NCBI RefSeq assembly: GCF_028369105.1
Contig: NZ_JAQNDO010000001.1
Coordinates: forward strand, 5,982,501-6,046,500
Reading direction: 5' to 3'
Length of the DNA: 64,000 bases
Origin: Polyangium mundeleinium
GTDB lineage: Bacteria > Myxococcota_A > Polyangia > Polyangiales > Polyangiaceae
Shown here: one piece after another, positions 17,501 through 25,102 of the stretch
How positions within the stretch are numbered: position 1 is the first letter of the stretch
Layout of the letters: each line of letters opens with the position of its first letter
Notes under the pieces: model-generated
Told to the model about the DNA's origin: nothing
The model's database searches: none
What the model saw: only the letters and a program-made list of their open reading frames with translations
Made by a program: the position numbers and the translations under genes

Positions 17501-20028
17501 ATACGCGCGGTGTGGAAGAGCATCCGGAGCTCGTGGATCCGCACCTTGTCGAGCGCCGTCCGCGCGTGCTCCAGGGCGCTCTGCGAGAGGCGCTGCGCGC
17601 GCTCGAAATCGCCGTTCAGGTACGCGGCGCCCGTCGCCTCGATGTAGAGCTCGAACGCGAGCTCGTACCGCTCCAAAAAACTCCCCGGCGGCAGGAGGCG
17701 GATGCCGGCGTCGAGGTAATGCAGCGCGGGTTCGTACGCGGCCGAAGCTTTGGCCTTCTTCCCGGCGATGAGGTTCAGCCGCGCGACCTCGGCGCGCTCC
17801 TCGGGGCTCTCGATGCGCTCGCTGCCTTGATCGAGCTGGCTGATGACGTCGAAGAGGCGTTCGTCGAGCTTCTCGGGCGGTGTGCGTTCGAGCAGGAGGC
17901 GGCCGATCTGCAGGTGGATCTCGGCGCGCCGGTGCTCCGCGATGAGCGAGTAGGCGGCCTGCTGCACGCGGTCGTGCAGGAACTTGTAGTGCGCGTCGGG
18001 GATCGCGTCCGTGCTCTCCAGCACTGCGGGCTCGGCGAGCTGGTAGGCGTCGCCGATGGGCACGACGAGCCCCTCGCGCAGCGCGTCCCAGAGCCCCGTT
18101 GCCGTCTCGATCAGCGGGTGATCGTGCACCTTCGCGAGCGTCGCGAGTTCGAAGCGCGCGCCGATGCAGGCCGCGAGCTCGAGCACGCGCTGGGCCCGCT
18201 CGGGGAGCCGCTGGATCTTCGCCGCCATGAGCTCGACCACGTTGTCGGTCATGTCGCGGCGCCGGATCTCCCCGAGATCCCACCGCCACTGCGCGGCCGA
18301 CGGATCGAAGCGGAGCAGCCGCTCGTCGGCGAGCGAGCGCAGGAACTGGCCGAGGAAGAAGGGGTTTCCGCCCGTCTTTTCGAGCGCGATCTCCGCGAGC
18401 GAGAGCGTGCCCTCGCCGCTGCGCACCGCGTCGTCGACGAGCTGCTCGACGTGCTCGATCGAGAGCGGCGAGAGCGAGAGCTCGGTCACGGGCGCGCCGG
18501 CCTTCTCCAGCGCCTCCAGCGTCAAACGGAGCGGATGCCCGGAGCCGACCTCGTTGTCGCGGTACGCGCCGATCACGAGCAGGTGCTTCATGTCGGGATC
18601 GGTCACGAGCAGGTGCAGGAGCTTGAGGGACGGCGCGTCGGCCCACTGCAGATCGTCGAGGAAGATGACGAGCGGATGCCCGCCGGCCGTCAGGGCGCGG
18701 ACGAAGCTCTGGAACACGAAATGGAAGCGGTTCTGCGCTTCGTTCGCGGGCAGCGGCGAGATCGGCGGCTGGGCGCCGACGATGAGCTCGACCTCGGGGA
18801 GGACGTCGAGGATCACCTGTCCGTTCGAACCAAGCGCGGCCGAGAGCCGCTTCTGCCAGAGCGCGAGGTGCCCCTCGCTCTCGGTGAGGAACTGCCGGAC
18901 GAGGTCGCGGAAGGCCTGGATCAGCGAGCTGTAGGGGACGTCGCGGTTGAGCTGATCGAACTTGCCAGAGACGAAGTAGCCGCGCTTGGCGAGGATGGGC
19001 TCGTGCACCTCGTTGACGAGGGCGCTCTTGCCGACGCCCGAGTAGCCGGCGACGAGGACCATCTCGGCCTTGCCCTCGCTCACGCGGTCGAACGTGGAGA
19101 GCAGCTTTCCGATCTCCGCCTCGCGGCCGTAGAGCTTCTGCGGGATCTGGAGTTTGTCCGGTACGTCCCGGCGACCGAGGGGGAATTTCTCGATCGGGCG
19201 GCCCTCTTCGAGCGCCGCGACGCACGCTTCGAGATCGGCCGCGAGCCCGAAGGCCGTCTGGTATCGATCCTCCGGGGACTTCGCGAGGAGCTTGCGCGTG
19301 ATGTCGGAGACGGCGGCGGGGATCTCCGGGGCGCGCTCGTGCGGGGGCACGGGCTCGCGCGCGATGTGCTGGTGCACGAGCTCCACGACGTCGGAGGACT
19401 CGAACGGCACGTGGCCCGTGAGCAGCTCGTAGAACGTGATGCCGAGCGAATAGAGGTCCGCGCGGTGATCGACGGCGCGGTTCGTCCGGCCGGTCTGCTC
19501 CGGGGACACGTAACGCAGCGTGCCTTCGAGCACGTTGAGATCCCGCATCGGCGCGCTCTCGCGCGAGAGCGCCGTCGCGATGCCGAAGTCGATGAGCTTG
19601 ATCTCGCGGGTCTCGGGGTGGATGACGATGTTGGACGGGTTCACGTCCTTGTGGATGATGTTGCGCCCGTGGACCTCGCCGAGGATGCGGGCGAGCTCGG
19701 CCATGATCGGCAAGAGCTCCGCGATCGGCAGCCGCGCGCGGACCCGGAACGCGCTGAGCGGATCGGCCCCGAAATCCTCGAGCACGATCGCGAGGCGGCC
19801 GTCGTGGCGCAGGAGCTCGTGCGTGCGAATGACGCCGTCGAGCTTGAGGCCGCTCGTGATCTCGTATTCGCGGCGGAATCGCGCGAGCTCCTCGGGCCTC
19901 GGCCGATCCAGACGCAGCACCTTCAGCACCACGGGCAGCCCGTCGTGCGTGCGGCGTCCCCGGTACACGAGCGTCCGCGTGGTCTCGTGCAGCTTCGTCG
20001 TGATCTCGTAGCCGGGAAAGAGACTCAT
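14533..20028 (-). CDS. Ser/Thr kinase-AAA ATPase-GAF-histidine kinase hybrid
   Basis: This cytoplasmic signalling protein has 1831 aa and no membrane segment. Residues 7-270 are a Hanks kinase: VLK at 36, HKDVNPSN (Asp128), DFG (147), SPEQTGR. At about 300 starts an AAA/STAND ATPase with Walker A GYSGVGKS (328-335) and Walker B VIFLDDLQWAD. A long helical TPR-like region follows, to about 1300, then a GAF domain (about 1338-1490), a coiled coil, a HisKA box AHEMKNPLNF (His about 1564) and a HATPase with N box NVINNACYAM, DNGTGI and GTGLGLS. All catalytic boxes are intact. No receiver domain is present, so the phosphate must pass to a separate regulator. This architecture is known from cyanobacteria and myxobacteria. 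The gene ends 114 bases ahead of the isoprenoid operon on the same strand. Confidence 0.93.
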   Translation of the reverse strand: MSLFPGYEITTKLHETTRTLVYRGRRTHDGLPVVLKVLRLDRPRPEELARFRREYEITSGLKLDGVIRTHELLRHDGRLAIVLEDFGADPLSAFRVRARLPIAELLPIMAELARILGEVHGRNIIHKDVNPSNIVIHPETREIKLIDFGIATALSRESAPMRDLNVLEGTLRYVSPEQTGRTNRAVDHRADLYSLGITFYELLTGHVPFESSDVVELVHQHIAREPVPPHERAPEIPAAVSDITRKLLAKSPEDRYQTAFGLAADLEACVAALEEGRPIEKFPLGRRDVPDKLQIPQKLYGREAEIGKLLSTFDRVSEGKAEMVLVAGYSGVGKSALVNEVHEPILAKRGYFVSGKFDQLNRDVPYSSLIQAFRDLVRQFLTESEGHLALWQKRLSAALGSNGQVILDVLPEVELIVGAQPPISPLPANEAQNRFHFVFQSFVRALTAGGHPLVIFLDDLQWADAPSLKLLHLLVTDPDMKHLLVIGAYRDNEVGSGHPLRLTLEALEKAGAPVTELSLSPLSIEHVEQLVDDAVRSGEGTLSLAEIALEKTGGNPFFLGQFLRSLADERLLRFDPSAAQWRWDLGEIRRRDMTDNVVELMAAKIQRLPERAQRVLELAACIGARFELATLAKVHDHPLIETATGLWDALREGLVVPIGDAYQLAEPAVLESTDAIPDAHYKFLHDRVQQAAYSLIAEHRRAEIHLQIGRLLLERTPPEKLDERLFDVISQLDQGSERIESPEERAEVARLNLIAGKKAKASAAYEPALHYLDAGIRLLPPGSFLERYELAFELYIEATGAAYLNGDFERAQRLSQSALEHARTALDKVRIHELRMLFHTARIEFDATIRVGLQALELLGAPLPEDIDTNGMLARYAETAALIGDRPVESLAYLPDMADPTQAARLRLLVTLTAPVYIGKPMLFVPVVCEMVKLCVEHGHSPLSPFAFAEYGVVRSAFGDPDAGNVYGDLAIRLMNRFDARALRAKVYTLVGSFIKIWKEHLRVSFDFLREAVTTGLDVGDHEFVGYSAAIHAAAIFYAGEPLDVVVADVAQHIDVLARVKQEHGLSFARIVRQTVLNLMGKSKDPILLVGESLDERTAIRHFLEVKSENALGLLHISKCMLAYLFGDTVLAIEAANAAKPYLNALTGHMTAGQLPLYHSLALLRAARVARPEKRAALLAQVDENQALVKRWADQAPANYLHKYELVEAVRAWLLGRAAEAMDLFERAIKGAAKNGFVQEEALAYELAAEHYLELGRTKIAATYMGEARYGYVRWGASAKVAALNKEHAELLGSAAPPPPSTAQGPATVNLGVESTTGSGGESIDLATVMKAARAISGEIVLERLSSTLMRILLENAGAQRGFLILEREGQHVVAVEHTIDQVDVITHDATPLDQEKRLSAAIVKYVSRTRESVVLRDAAREGRFTADPYIASARPKSVLCAPLLDRGAVTAIIYLENNLIAGAFTASRLDVLRLLLSQAALSLHNARLFADLEKTSTRLRASNDLLEEYSRTLEQKVDERTRELSVKNAELGSTLEQLRDTQQQLVMQEKLASLGALTAGIAHEMKNPLNFIINFAELSSGLVTELDEGLTQLDGAATPDTIEEIQETLSLLGQNVAKIGEHGVRANHIVNGMLLHSRAGGGKHEPADLNAALAEGLDLAYHGYRGKLPGFHLKIENDCDASIGLVEIAVQDMVRVFINVINNACYAMQEKQRTAGPGYAPTLGIRTRGDGSLVEVRIRDNGTGIQDEILGKVFNPFFTTKPPGEGTGLGLSICYDTVVQGHRGSMQVHTAQGEYTEFVITLPRRQKQPGGTAGPASSGGADSRKTISSR

Positions 20029-20084
20029 GGATCCCCGAAACGAGGGGAAACGAGGTGACTCCCCTTGTCAAGGATCCGGTCGCT

Positions 20085-20777
20085 TCACGCGGCTTCGGCG
20101 ATCACCTCGGCCGGCGGGCCGAAGGCCGCCACACGCCCCTTGTCGAGCACGAAGACGAGATCCGAGGCCTCGCGCGCCACGGGCAGATCGTGCGTCACGA
20201 CGATCTGCGTGACGCCCGTGTCGGCCACGCGCCGCAGCGTCCGGCCGACCTCGTGCTTCAGCGCCGGATCGAGCGCGCTCGTGGGCTCGTCGTAGAGCAA
20301 CACCGAGGGCTCCATGGCGAGGGCGCGGACGATCGCCACGCGTTGCTTCTGCCCCCCGGAGAGCGCCTCCGGGTACGCCTTCGCCTTGTCCTCGATGCCG
20401 AGCTCCGCGAGCAGCTCCTTGACCCGCGCCTCCGCGCGGGATCGCGCCTCGCCGCGCACGACCCGCGGCGCGAGCGTGCAGTTGTCGAGCACCGAGAGGT
20501 GCGGGAAGAGCTCGAACGTCTGGAAGACGAGCCCGATCCTCCCGCCGAAGGAGCCGTGCTTCGCGCCCGCGCCGAACGTCACGCCTCCGACGTCGATCGT
20601 CCCGCCGTCGAAAGGATCGAGCCCCGACAAACAGCGCAGCAGCGTGGTTTTTCCGGCGCCGCTGCGGCCGAGGACGCTGGCGATCTTGCCCGTCGGCACC
20701 TTCATGCAGAGCCCCGCGAGCGCGGGCGCCGCGGCGCCGGGATGTCGCTTGACCAGATCGGTGACGCAGATCGACAT
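20085..20777 (-). CDS. Polar amino-acid ABC transporter ATPase
   Basis: The protein has 230 aa, slightly short for the GlnQ/HisP class but complete. Walker A is GRSGAGKTTLL, the Q-loop VFQTFELFPHLSV, the signature LSGGQKQRVAI, Walker B VLLYDEPTSALDP and the H-loop VVTHD. It powers uptake of a polar amino acid with the permease/binding-protein fusion encoded just upstream. The start at 20777 is fixed by a Shine-Dalgarno (GGAGG) lying in the 11-base gap after the permease stop. The open frame extends far upstream, but that part is Arg-rich shadow of the permease gene. Confidence 0.93.
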   Translation of the reverse strand: MSICVTDLVKRHPGAAAPALAGLCMKVPTGKIASVLGRSGAGKTTLLRCLSGLDPFDGGTIDVGGVTFGAGAKHGSFGGRIGLVFQTFELFPHLSVLDNCTLAPRVVRGEARSRAEARVKELLAELGIEDKAKAYPEALSGGQKQRVAIVRALAMEPSVLLYDEPTSALDPALKHEVGRTLRRVADTGVTQIVVTHDLPVAREASDLVFVLDKGRVAAFGPPAEVIAEAA

Positions 20778-20788
20778 CGTTTCCTCCG

Positions 20789-22378
20789 TTAAGCAGAAGC
20801 CGGCCGCCGGACCTTCGAACCGAGCCGCTCCTCCACGCTGCGCGACAGGCGCGCGAACGGGAGGCTCAAGCCAAGGTAAAACAGCGCCACCACGAGGCCG
20901 AGGCCCAGGTGATCCCGCATGGCGCTGGCGAGGCTCGTGTACGTCTTCGTGAGCTCGGTCAACGTGACGACCGAGATGAGCGAGCTGTCCTTGAGCAGCG
21001 CGATGAAATCGTTCGTCGTCGGCGGCAAGGCCACGCGGATCGCCTGCGGCAGCGCCACGTGGCGGAGCGACGCGAGCTTCGAAAGGCCGAGCGTCCGCGC
21101 CGCGTCCATCTGCCCCGCCGGCACGCTCCCGAGCCCCGCCCGGTAGTTCTCCGCCTCGGCCGCGGCGTAGTTCAGCCCGAGCGCGATCACGCCTGCGACG
21201 AACGGCGAAAGCGTCACGCCGAGCTCCGGCAGGCCGAAGTACACCATCGTGAGCTGCACGAGCAGCGGCGTGCCGCGGAAGAGCTCGATGTAGCCCACGG
21301 CGAGCCATTGGAGTGGCTTCGGCCCGTAGACCCGCGCGAGCGCGAGCGTCATGCCGAGCGTGACGGCCACGGTCATCGCGAGCAGCGAGACCACGAGTGA
21401 GAGCAGCGCGCCCCGCGCGAACAGGCCGAGCGTGGCCGGGTACCGCTCCTTCACGCGCGACCAGAAGGGCAGGGGTTTTCCGACGGCGGCGCGCCACGCG
21501 TCGTGCGCCTCGGCGACGACCGTGGACGGGGGCTTCGGCCCGCCGAGCATTTTTTCCGTTGGCTCGTTCCAGAGGCCCCAGCGCGCATACAGCGCGGAGA
21601 GCGTGCCCTCCTTCGCGAGCGCCTCGATTGCCCCGTTCACCGCGGCGAGCGTCTCTGTGTCGCCCTTCGGGACGCCCACCGCATACGAGACCTCGCCGAA
21701 CGAGCCGTCGACGACCTCCAGCGCGGGATCGATCGCCCCGTAATAAAGCGTGATGGGATCGTCGAGCAGCACCGCGTCGGTGCGCCCGATGCGCAGGTCG
21801 TCGTAGATGTCGTTTTGCCCGCCGTCGTACGTCTTCACCTCGGCGCCTTCGCGCTCCGAGAGCCGCGCGGCGAGGGAGCCGGGCAAGGTGCCGACCTTGC
21901 GGCCGCGGAGCGCTCCGAGCGTGCGCGGCGCGCCTGTGTCGCCCTTGCGCACGGTGAGCCGCATGGCGGCGACGTAATAGGGGCGCGACAGCTCGGCGAC
22001 GCGCTTCTTCTCCTCGGCGACCTCGATGCCGTTGATGACCACGTCGAAATCGCCGCGATCGAGCAGCGCGAGCAGCCCGTCCCACGCTCCTTGCACGGGC
22101 CTCGCGCGCACGCCGAGCTTCTTCGCGAGCGCGGCGGCGAAATCCACCTCGAAGCCGATGAGGTGGTTTGGATCCATCGGATCCTGAAAGACGTACGGCG
22201 CGCCGCCTTGTGAATCGTTCCCCCAGCGGAGCTCCCCGCGGGCGCGCGCCTCGGCGATGGCGTTCCTCGCCGTCGCGGGCGCTGTCGCGGGCTCCTCGGC
22301 GAGCGCCCTTCCGGGGGCTACGAGCGCGAGAAGCGGGAGCAGAAGGAGAAGCGTGACCGCGAGGCGACGCTTGCGCAT
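20789..22378 (-). CDS. Amino-acid ABC transporter: binding protein fused to permease
   Basis: The protein has 529 aa. A signal sequence (MRKRRLAVTLLLLLPLLAL) is followed by a periplasmic type-2 binding domain (about 35-260; GFEVDFAAALAKKLG, GDFDVVINGI, GTLPGSLAA are family hallmarks). A HisM/GlnP-type permease domain follows (about 300-510), with several membrane helices, FRGTPLLVQL and the EAA-like loop GQMDAARTLGLSKL. Binding protein and channel are therefore one chain, as in GlnPQ-type systems. The substrate is probably a polar or charged amino acid but is not resolved. A strong TAGGAGGT element lies about 14 bases before the ATG. The gene is co-transcribed with the ATPase gene. Confidence 0.9.
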   Translation of the reverse strand: MRKRRLAVTLLLLLPLLALVAPGRALAEEPATAPATARNAIAEARARGELRWGNDSQGGAPYVFQDPMDPNHLIGFEVDFAAALAKKLGVRARPVQGAWDGLLALLDRGDFDVVINGIEVAEEKKRVAELSRPYYVAAMRLTVRKGDTGAPRTLGALRGRKVGTLPGSLAARLSEREGAEVKTYDGGQNDIYDDLRIGRTDAVLLDDPITLYYGAIDPALEVVDGSFGEVSYAVGVPKGDTETLAAVNGAIEALAKEGTLSALYARWGLWNEPTEKMLGGPKPPSTVVAEAHDAWRAAVGKPLPFWSRVKERYPATLGLFARGALLSLVVSLLAMTVAVTLGMTLALARVYGPKPLQWLAVGYIELFRGTPLLVQLTMVYFGLPELGVTLSPFVAGVIALGLNYAAAEAENYRAGLGSVPAGQMDAARTLGLSKLASLRHVALPQAIRVALPPTTNDFIALLKDSSLISVVTLTELTKTYTSLASAMRDHLGLGLVVALFYLGLSLPFARLSRSVEERLGSKVRRPASA

Positions 22379-22467
22379 CTTTTTCTTCGAGCACCTCCTA
22401 CCGGGAAGGATCCCGAACGAGCGCGAAGGATGCGGGACGGGCGGGACGAACGCAAGACCTTTGGAGG

Positions 22468-22914
22468 TCATCCGACAGCGCTCGGGGGCACGACGATCCG
22501 CTCGAGCGCGGCGCGGATCCGAGCGGGGATCGGCGTCGGCTTGCGGTTCACCCGATCCACGAAGACGTGGACGAAATATCCCTCTGCGGCCACGAGCGCC
22601 TCGCCGCGCGGGAAAAGCCCGATCTCGTACCGCACGCTGGAGCGGCCGAGCTTGCCCACGCGCAGCCCCGCGTCGATGTCCGTCGGGAACGACACGCCGC
22701 GCAGGTACCGACAATGCGACTCCGCGGCGACGCCGATCACGTCGCCCCGCTCGATGTCGAGCCCGCCTTCGCTGATGAGCCAGCGATTGATGACGGTGTC
22801 GAAATACGAGTAATAAACGACGTTGTTGACGTGGCCGTAGATGTCGTTGTCCATCCACCGCGTCGGAATGACCAGGAAGTGCGGGTAGCCGTCGCGCGAG
22901 GCCGTTTCGCTCAT
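22468..22914 (-). CDS. Hotdog-fold acyl-CoA thioesterase (4HBT family)
   Basis: The protein has 148 aa, the usual size. The hotdog signature is [19 protein letters not shown] near residue 22, in which Asp is the expected catalytic acid and HVNN the conserved loop. Later strands ([16 protein letters not shown] and RYEIGLF) also fit YbgC/4-hydroxybenzoyl-CoA thioesterases. It hydrolyses an acyl-CoA of unknown chain in the cytoplasm. The start at 22914 ([15 protein letters not shown]) is preferred because the upstream extension is Arg-rich. It is followed 89 bases later by the ABC transporter genes on the same strand, with no obvious functional link. Confidence 0.88.
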   Translation of the reverse strand: MSETASRDGYPHFLVIPTRWMDNDIYGHVNNVVYYSYFDTVINRWLISEGGLDIERGDVIGVAAESHCRYLRGVSFPTDIDAGLRVGKLGRSSVRYEIGLFPRGEALVAAEGYFVHVFVDRVNRKPTPIPARIRAALERIVVPPSAVG

Positions 22915-23081
22915 GGCGAACCCATACACGAAACGGGTGCGGAGGCGGAAGCCGGAGGCGCGCCCCGCGGGGGCGATGCGCGCTGCAGCCTCCACCGAAA
23001 TGTTCCCTCAGAAAAACCTCCGCGTCGCGCGCTTTGTCCTTGAGTTCGGGCGCGGCCCGCCGTTAGAACCTGGGAGGACCC

Positions 23082-23630
23082 ATGATCGGCGCCCCTTCTC
23101 TTCCCTCGGGGATCGTGGATGCCGGCCGCGCGAGGCGGTGGGGGAGAACGCGCGCGGGCGTCGTGGTCACCGTGCTCTCGGTCCTCGTGCTCCTCGGCGT
23201 CTTCTTCGGCGTCGAGGGAGGCTGCTTTGCCGCGGCCCTCACGCGGGGGATGCACAGCGGGCGCAGGGCCGTGCCGCAGGCGGCGCGGTTCGTGTCCTCG
23301 GGCGGGCGTCGCTTCGAGGCCGCGCCTTTGGCGTCGAGCGGGTTGCATCGACATCCGCCGCCAGGCGCGGTGCAAGAGTGGGGGGATCTCCCTTCGCAAT
23401 CGTCCCTGTTGTCGACCCGCTCCCGCACCTCGGAAGCAAACGCTCCCGCGATCGACCCTCCCACCGGCGCGCTGCCATGGACGTCCACCCGCATCGAAGG
23501 GAGGCGCCTCCACGCGGAGGAGCGCGCCCAAGCGCTCGCCCATCGCCGGGAAGAAGCGGGCTGTTTTCTCGAGCGCCGCACGCCGCATCCAGCCCGAGCC
23601 CCGCCGCGCCCGTCGCAGGGCTCGACCTGA
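23082..23630 (+). CDS. Possible small single-pass membrane protein
   Basis: The frame encodes 182 aa from an ATG with a well-placed Shine-Dalgarno (GGGAGG at 23072-23077). Residues 26-45 (VVVTVLSVLVLLGVFFGV) form a convincing membrane helix after a basic N-terminus. Beyond it the protein is Arg/Pro/Ser-rich with no recognisable domain. The first 60 codons have strong third-position GC bias, and the later part less so, so the true end may be less certain than the start. No family is recognised. Frames on the opposite strand through the same interval are Arg-rich and less credible. Confidence 0.5.
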   Translation: MIGAPSLPSGIVDAGRARRWGRTRAGVVVTVLSVLVLLGVFFGVEGGCFAAALTRGMHSGRRAVPQAARFVSSGGRRFEAAPLASSGLHRHPPPGAVQEWGDLPSQSSLLSTRSRTSEANAPAIDPPTGALPWTSTRIEGRRLHAEERAQALAHRREEAGCFLERRTPHPARAPPRPSQGST

Positions 23631-24087
23631 GCCCAACGGCTGCGGTTTCCACCGTTGAAAGGCGCGCGACGAGCGCCACGTGAGCCCCCGGCCCTGCGCC
23701 GCGTGCGGGGCCCATGGCCTTCGTCATGCTCCGCTTGCATTGGCTCGGGAGTGGAACATTGCATGTGCTCGTCCAGATCGAGGGGTTGACCGTCCGTTGC
23801 CCGGAGGACGAGGTGGAGCGGGTACGCTCGCTCGTCCGCGCGGCCGACAGGAGCGGCGAGGTCTCTGGAAAGGCCCTCGTCCTCTTGTTTTCGTGGCATC
23901 GGGAGCGCCATCGAACCACGTCCCTCACCACCGCGCTCGGGTGGCTCGGGGCCGAGATCGTCGAGAAAACGTAGCGCTCCCGCGTCGATTGGTGCCCGCA
24001 GGAGAACAGTGTGTCTCTCCCGCGTGCTCTGGTGCGAACGAGGGCAGGGGTGCATCCTTCCTCGGTCCCATGCGAGGAGATGAGTCG
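23631..24087. other. Region with one doubtful small gene
   Basis: The stretch between the possible membrane protein and the dioxygenase-like gene has no confident gene. The best frame (23714-23974, plus strand, 86 aa) has GC-rich third positions and a plausible mixed composition (MLRLHWLGSGTLHVLVQIEG), but no Shine-Dalgarno and no known domain. It is listed separately at low confidence. Two partly repeated segments near 23972-24050 (CTCCCGCGT...TGGTGC) are visible but short. Confidence 0.4.
23714..23974 (+). CDS. Doubtful small protein (86 aa)
   Basis: The ATG-to-TAG frame has mostly G/C third positions and a normal soluble-protein composition, with a central acidic stretch (CPEDEVERVR) and a hydrophobic strand (ALVLLFSW). 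No Shine-Dalgarno is seen, no family is recognised, and it may be chance coding potential in GC-rich DNA. Kept because nothing else explains the interval. Confidence 0.3.
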   Translation: MAFVMLRLHWLGSGTLHVLVQIEGLTVRCPEDEVERVRSLVRAADRSGEVSGKALVLLFSWHRERHRTTSLTTALGWLGAEIVEKT

Positions 24088-25029
24088 ATGAGCCACGAAC
24101 GAGAAGAGGGCCTCACGCGCCGCCAGGCGATCGTCGCGGGTATCGCCGGAGCGGCGACGATCGCGGCGCTCCCGGGCGCCTTGGGCGGCGCCGCCGCGCC
24201 TTCGGCGGACGAGCCCCAGAAGCCTTCGGTGGCAGGGCGTTTGCCGGTGGTGTTCCTGCCGCACGGCGGGGGTCCGTGGCCGTTCGTCGACGTCGGGATG
24301 GGCAAGGCGGAGCACGACGAGCTCGCGGGGTACCTGCGCTCGATCCGCGCGCTGCCGGCGGCGCCGCCGAAGGCGTTGCTCGTGATCTCGGCGCACTGGG
24401 AGGAGCCGGTGCCGACGGTGATGACGGCCGAGCGACCGCCCATGTTCTACGATTACTACGGCTTCCCGCCCGCGTCGTACACGCTGCAATGGCCGGCGCC
24501 CGGCGCCCCGGCGCTCGCGGCGCGCGTGCGTGAGCTCCTCGGCGCAGCGGGGTTTCCGACGGCGGAAAACGCGAAGCGCGGCTTCGATCACGGCACGTTC
24601 GTGCCGCTCATGCTCACGTATCCGGACGCGGACGTGCCGACGCTCCAGCTCTCGCTCAAGCTCGGCCTCGACCCGGCCGAGCACCTCGCGATGGGCCGCG
24701 CGCTCGCGCCGCTGCGGGACGAGGGCGTGTTCCTCCTCGGCAGCGGCATGACGTATCACAACATGCGGGGCTTCCGGGATCCGGGCGCCGGCGGGGTCTC
24801 GGAGGCGTTCGACGCCTGGTTACGCGAGACGATGGCGCTTGCCACGGAGGAGCGGGATGCACGGCTCGCCGCGTGGTCGAGCGCGCCGTCCGCGCGCCTC
24901 GCGCACCCGCGGGAGGAGCACCTCTTGCCGCTGATGGTCATCGCCGGCGCGGCGGGCGCCGATCGGGGCACGACGGCGTACAATGGCGCGGTATGGGGGA
25001 AACGTTTGTCGGCTTATCACTTCGGCTGA
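24088..25029 (+). CDS. Exported LigB/DODA-type extradiol dioxygenase-like protein
   Basis: The protein has 313 aa. The N-terminus reads LTRRQAIVAGIAGAATIAAL, a twin-arginine-like signal with an Ala-rich h-region, so export through Tat is likely. The mature part matches class III dioxygenases of the LigB/YgiD (DODA) group: LPHGGGP (His59), VISAHWEEP (His103), GFDHGTFVPL (His168) and a late HPREEHLLPL. These supply the Fe(II)/Zn ligands and the catalytic His. Reported family activity is ring-cleavage of catechols such as DOPA. A periplasmic location would be unusual. The start at 24088 has GAGGAG eight bases upstream. An ATG six codons earlier is an alternative. Confidence 0.82.
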   Translation: MSHEREEGLTRRQAIVAGIAGAATIAALPGALGGAAAPSADEPQKPSVAGRLPVVFLPHGGGPWPFVDVGMGKAEHDELAGYLRSIRALPAAPPKALLVISAHWEEPVPTVMTAERPPMFYDYYGFPPASYTLQWPAPGAPALAARVRELLGAAGFPTAENAKRGFDHGTFVPLMLTYPDADVPTLQLSLKLGLDPAEHLAMGRALAPLRDEGVFLLGSGMTYHNMRGFRDPGAGGVSEAFDAWLRETMALATEERDARLAAWSSAPSARLAHPREEHLLPLMVIAGAAGADRGTTAYNGAVWGKRLSAYHFG

Positions 25030-25102
25030 GGCGAAAGGCGCGGGCGGCAGGCGGGCCATTTTTTTCCGCCTCGTGGTGAGGTATCCGCGTAGGATGCGCC
25101 TC

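Noticed and set aside
14659-20058. A plus-strand open frame of about 1800 codons antisense to the histidine-kinase hybrid gene
   Set aside because: It is rich in Arg/His/Glu/Asp with no domain, and the opposite strand has unmistakable kinase, ATPase and histidine-kinase motifs. Long antisense frames are expected when third positions are almost all G/C.
20778-22394. Possible fusion of the ABC ATPase to a long N-terminal part
   Set aside because: The frame is open upstream of 20777, but the translation there is Arg/Ala/Gly-rich and out of phase with the clear binding-protein/permease gene. The Shine-Dalgarno in the 11-base gap fixes a separate start.
22911-24055. Several minus-strand frames of 240-330 codons through the sparse region after the thioesterase gene
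   Set aside because: Arg/Ala/Pro-rich translation with no start context. The plus strand has a better Shine-Dalgarno and a membrane helix at 23082.
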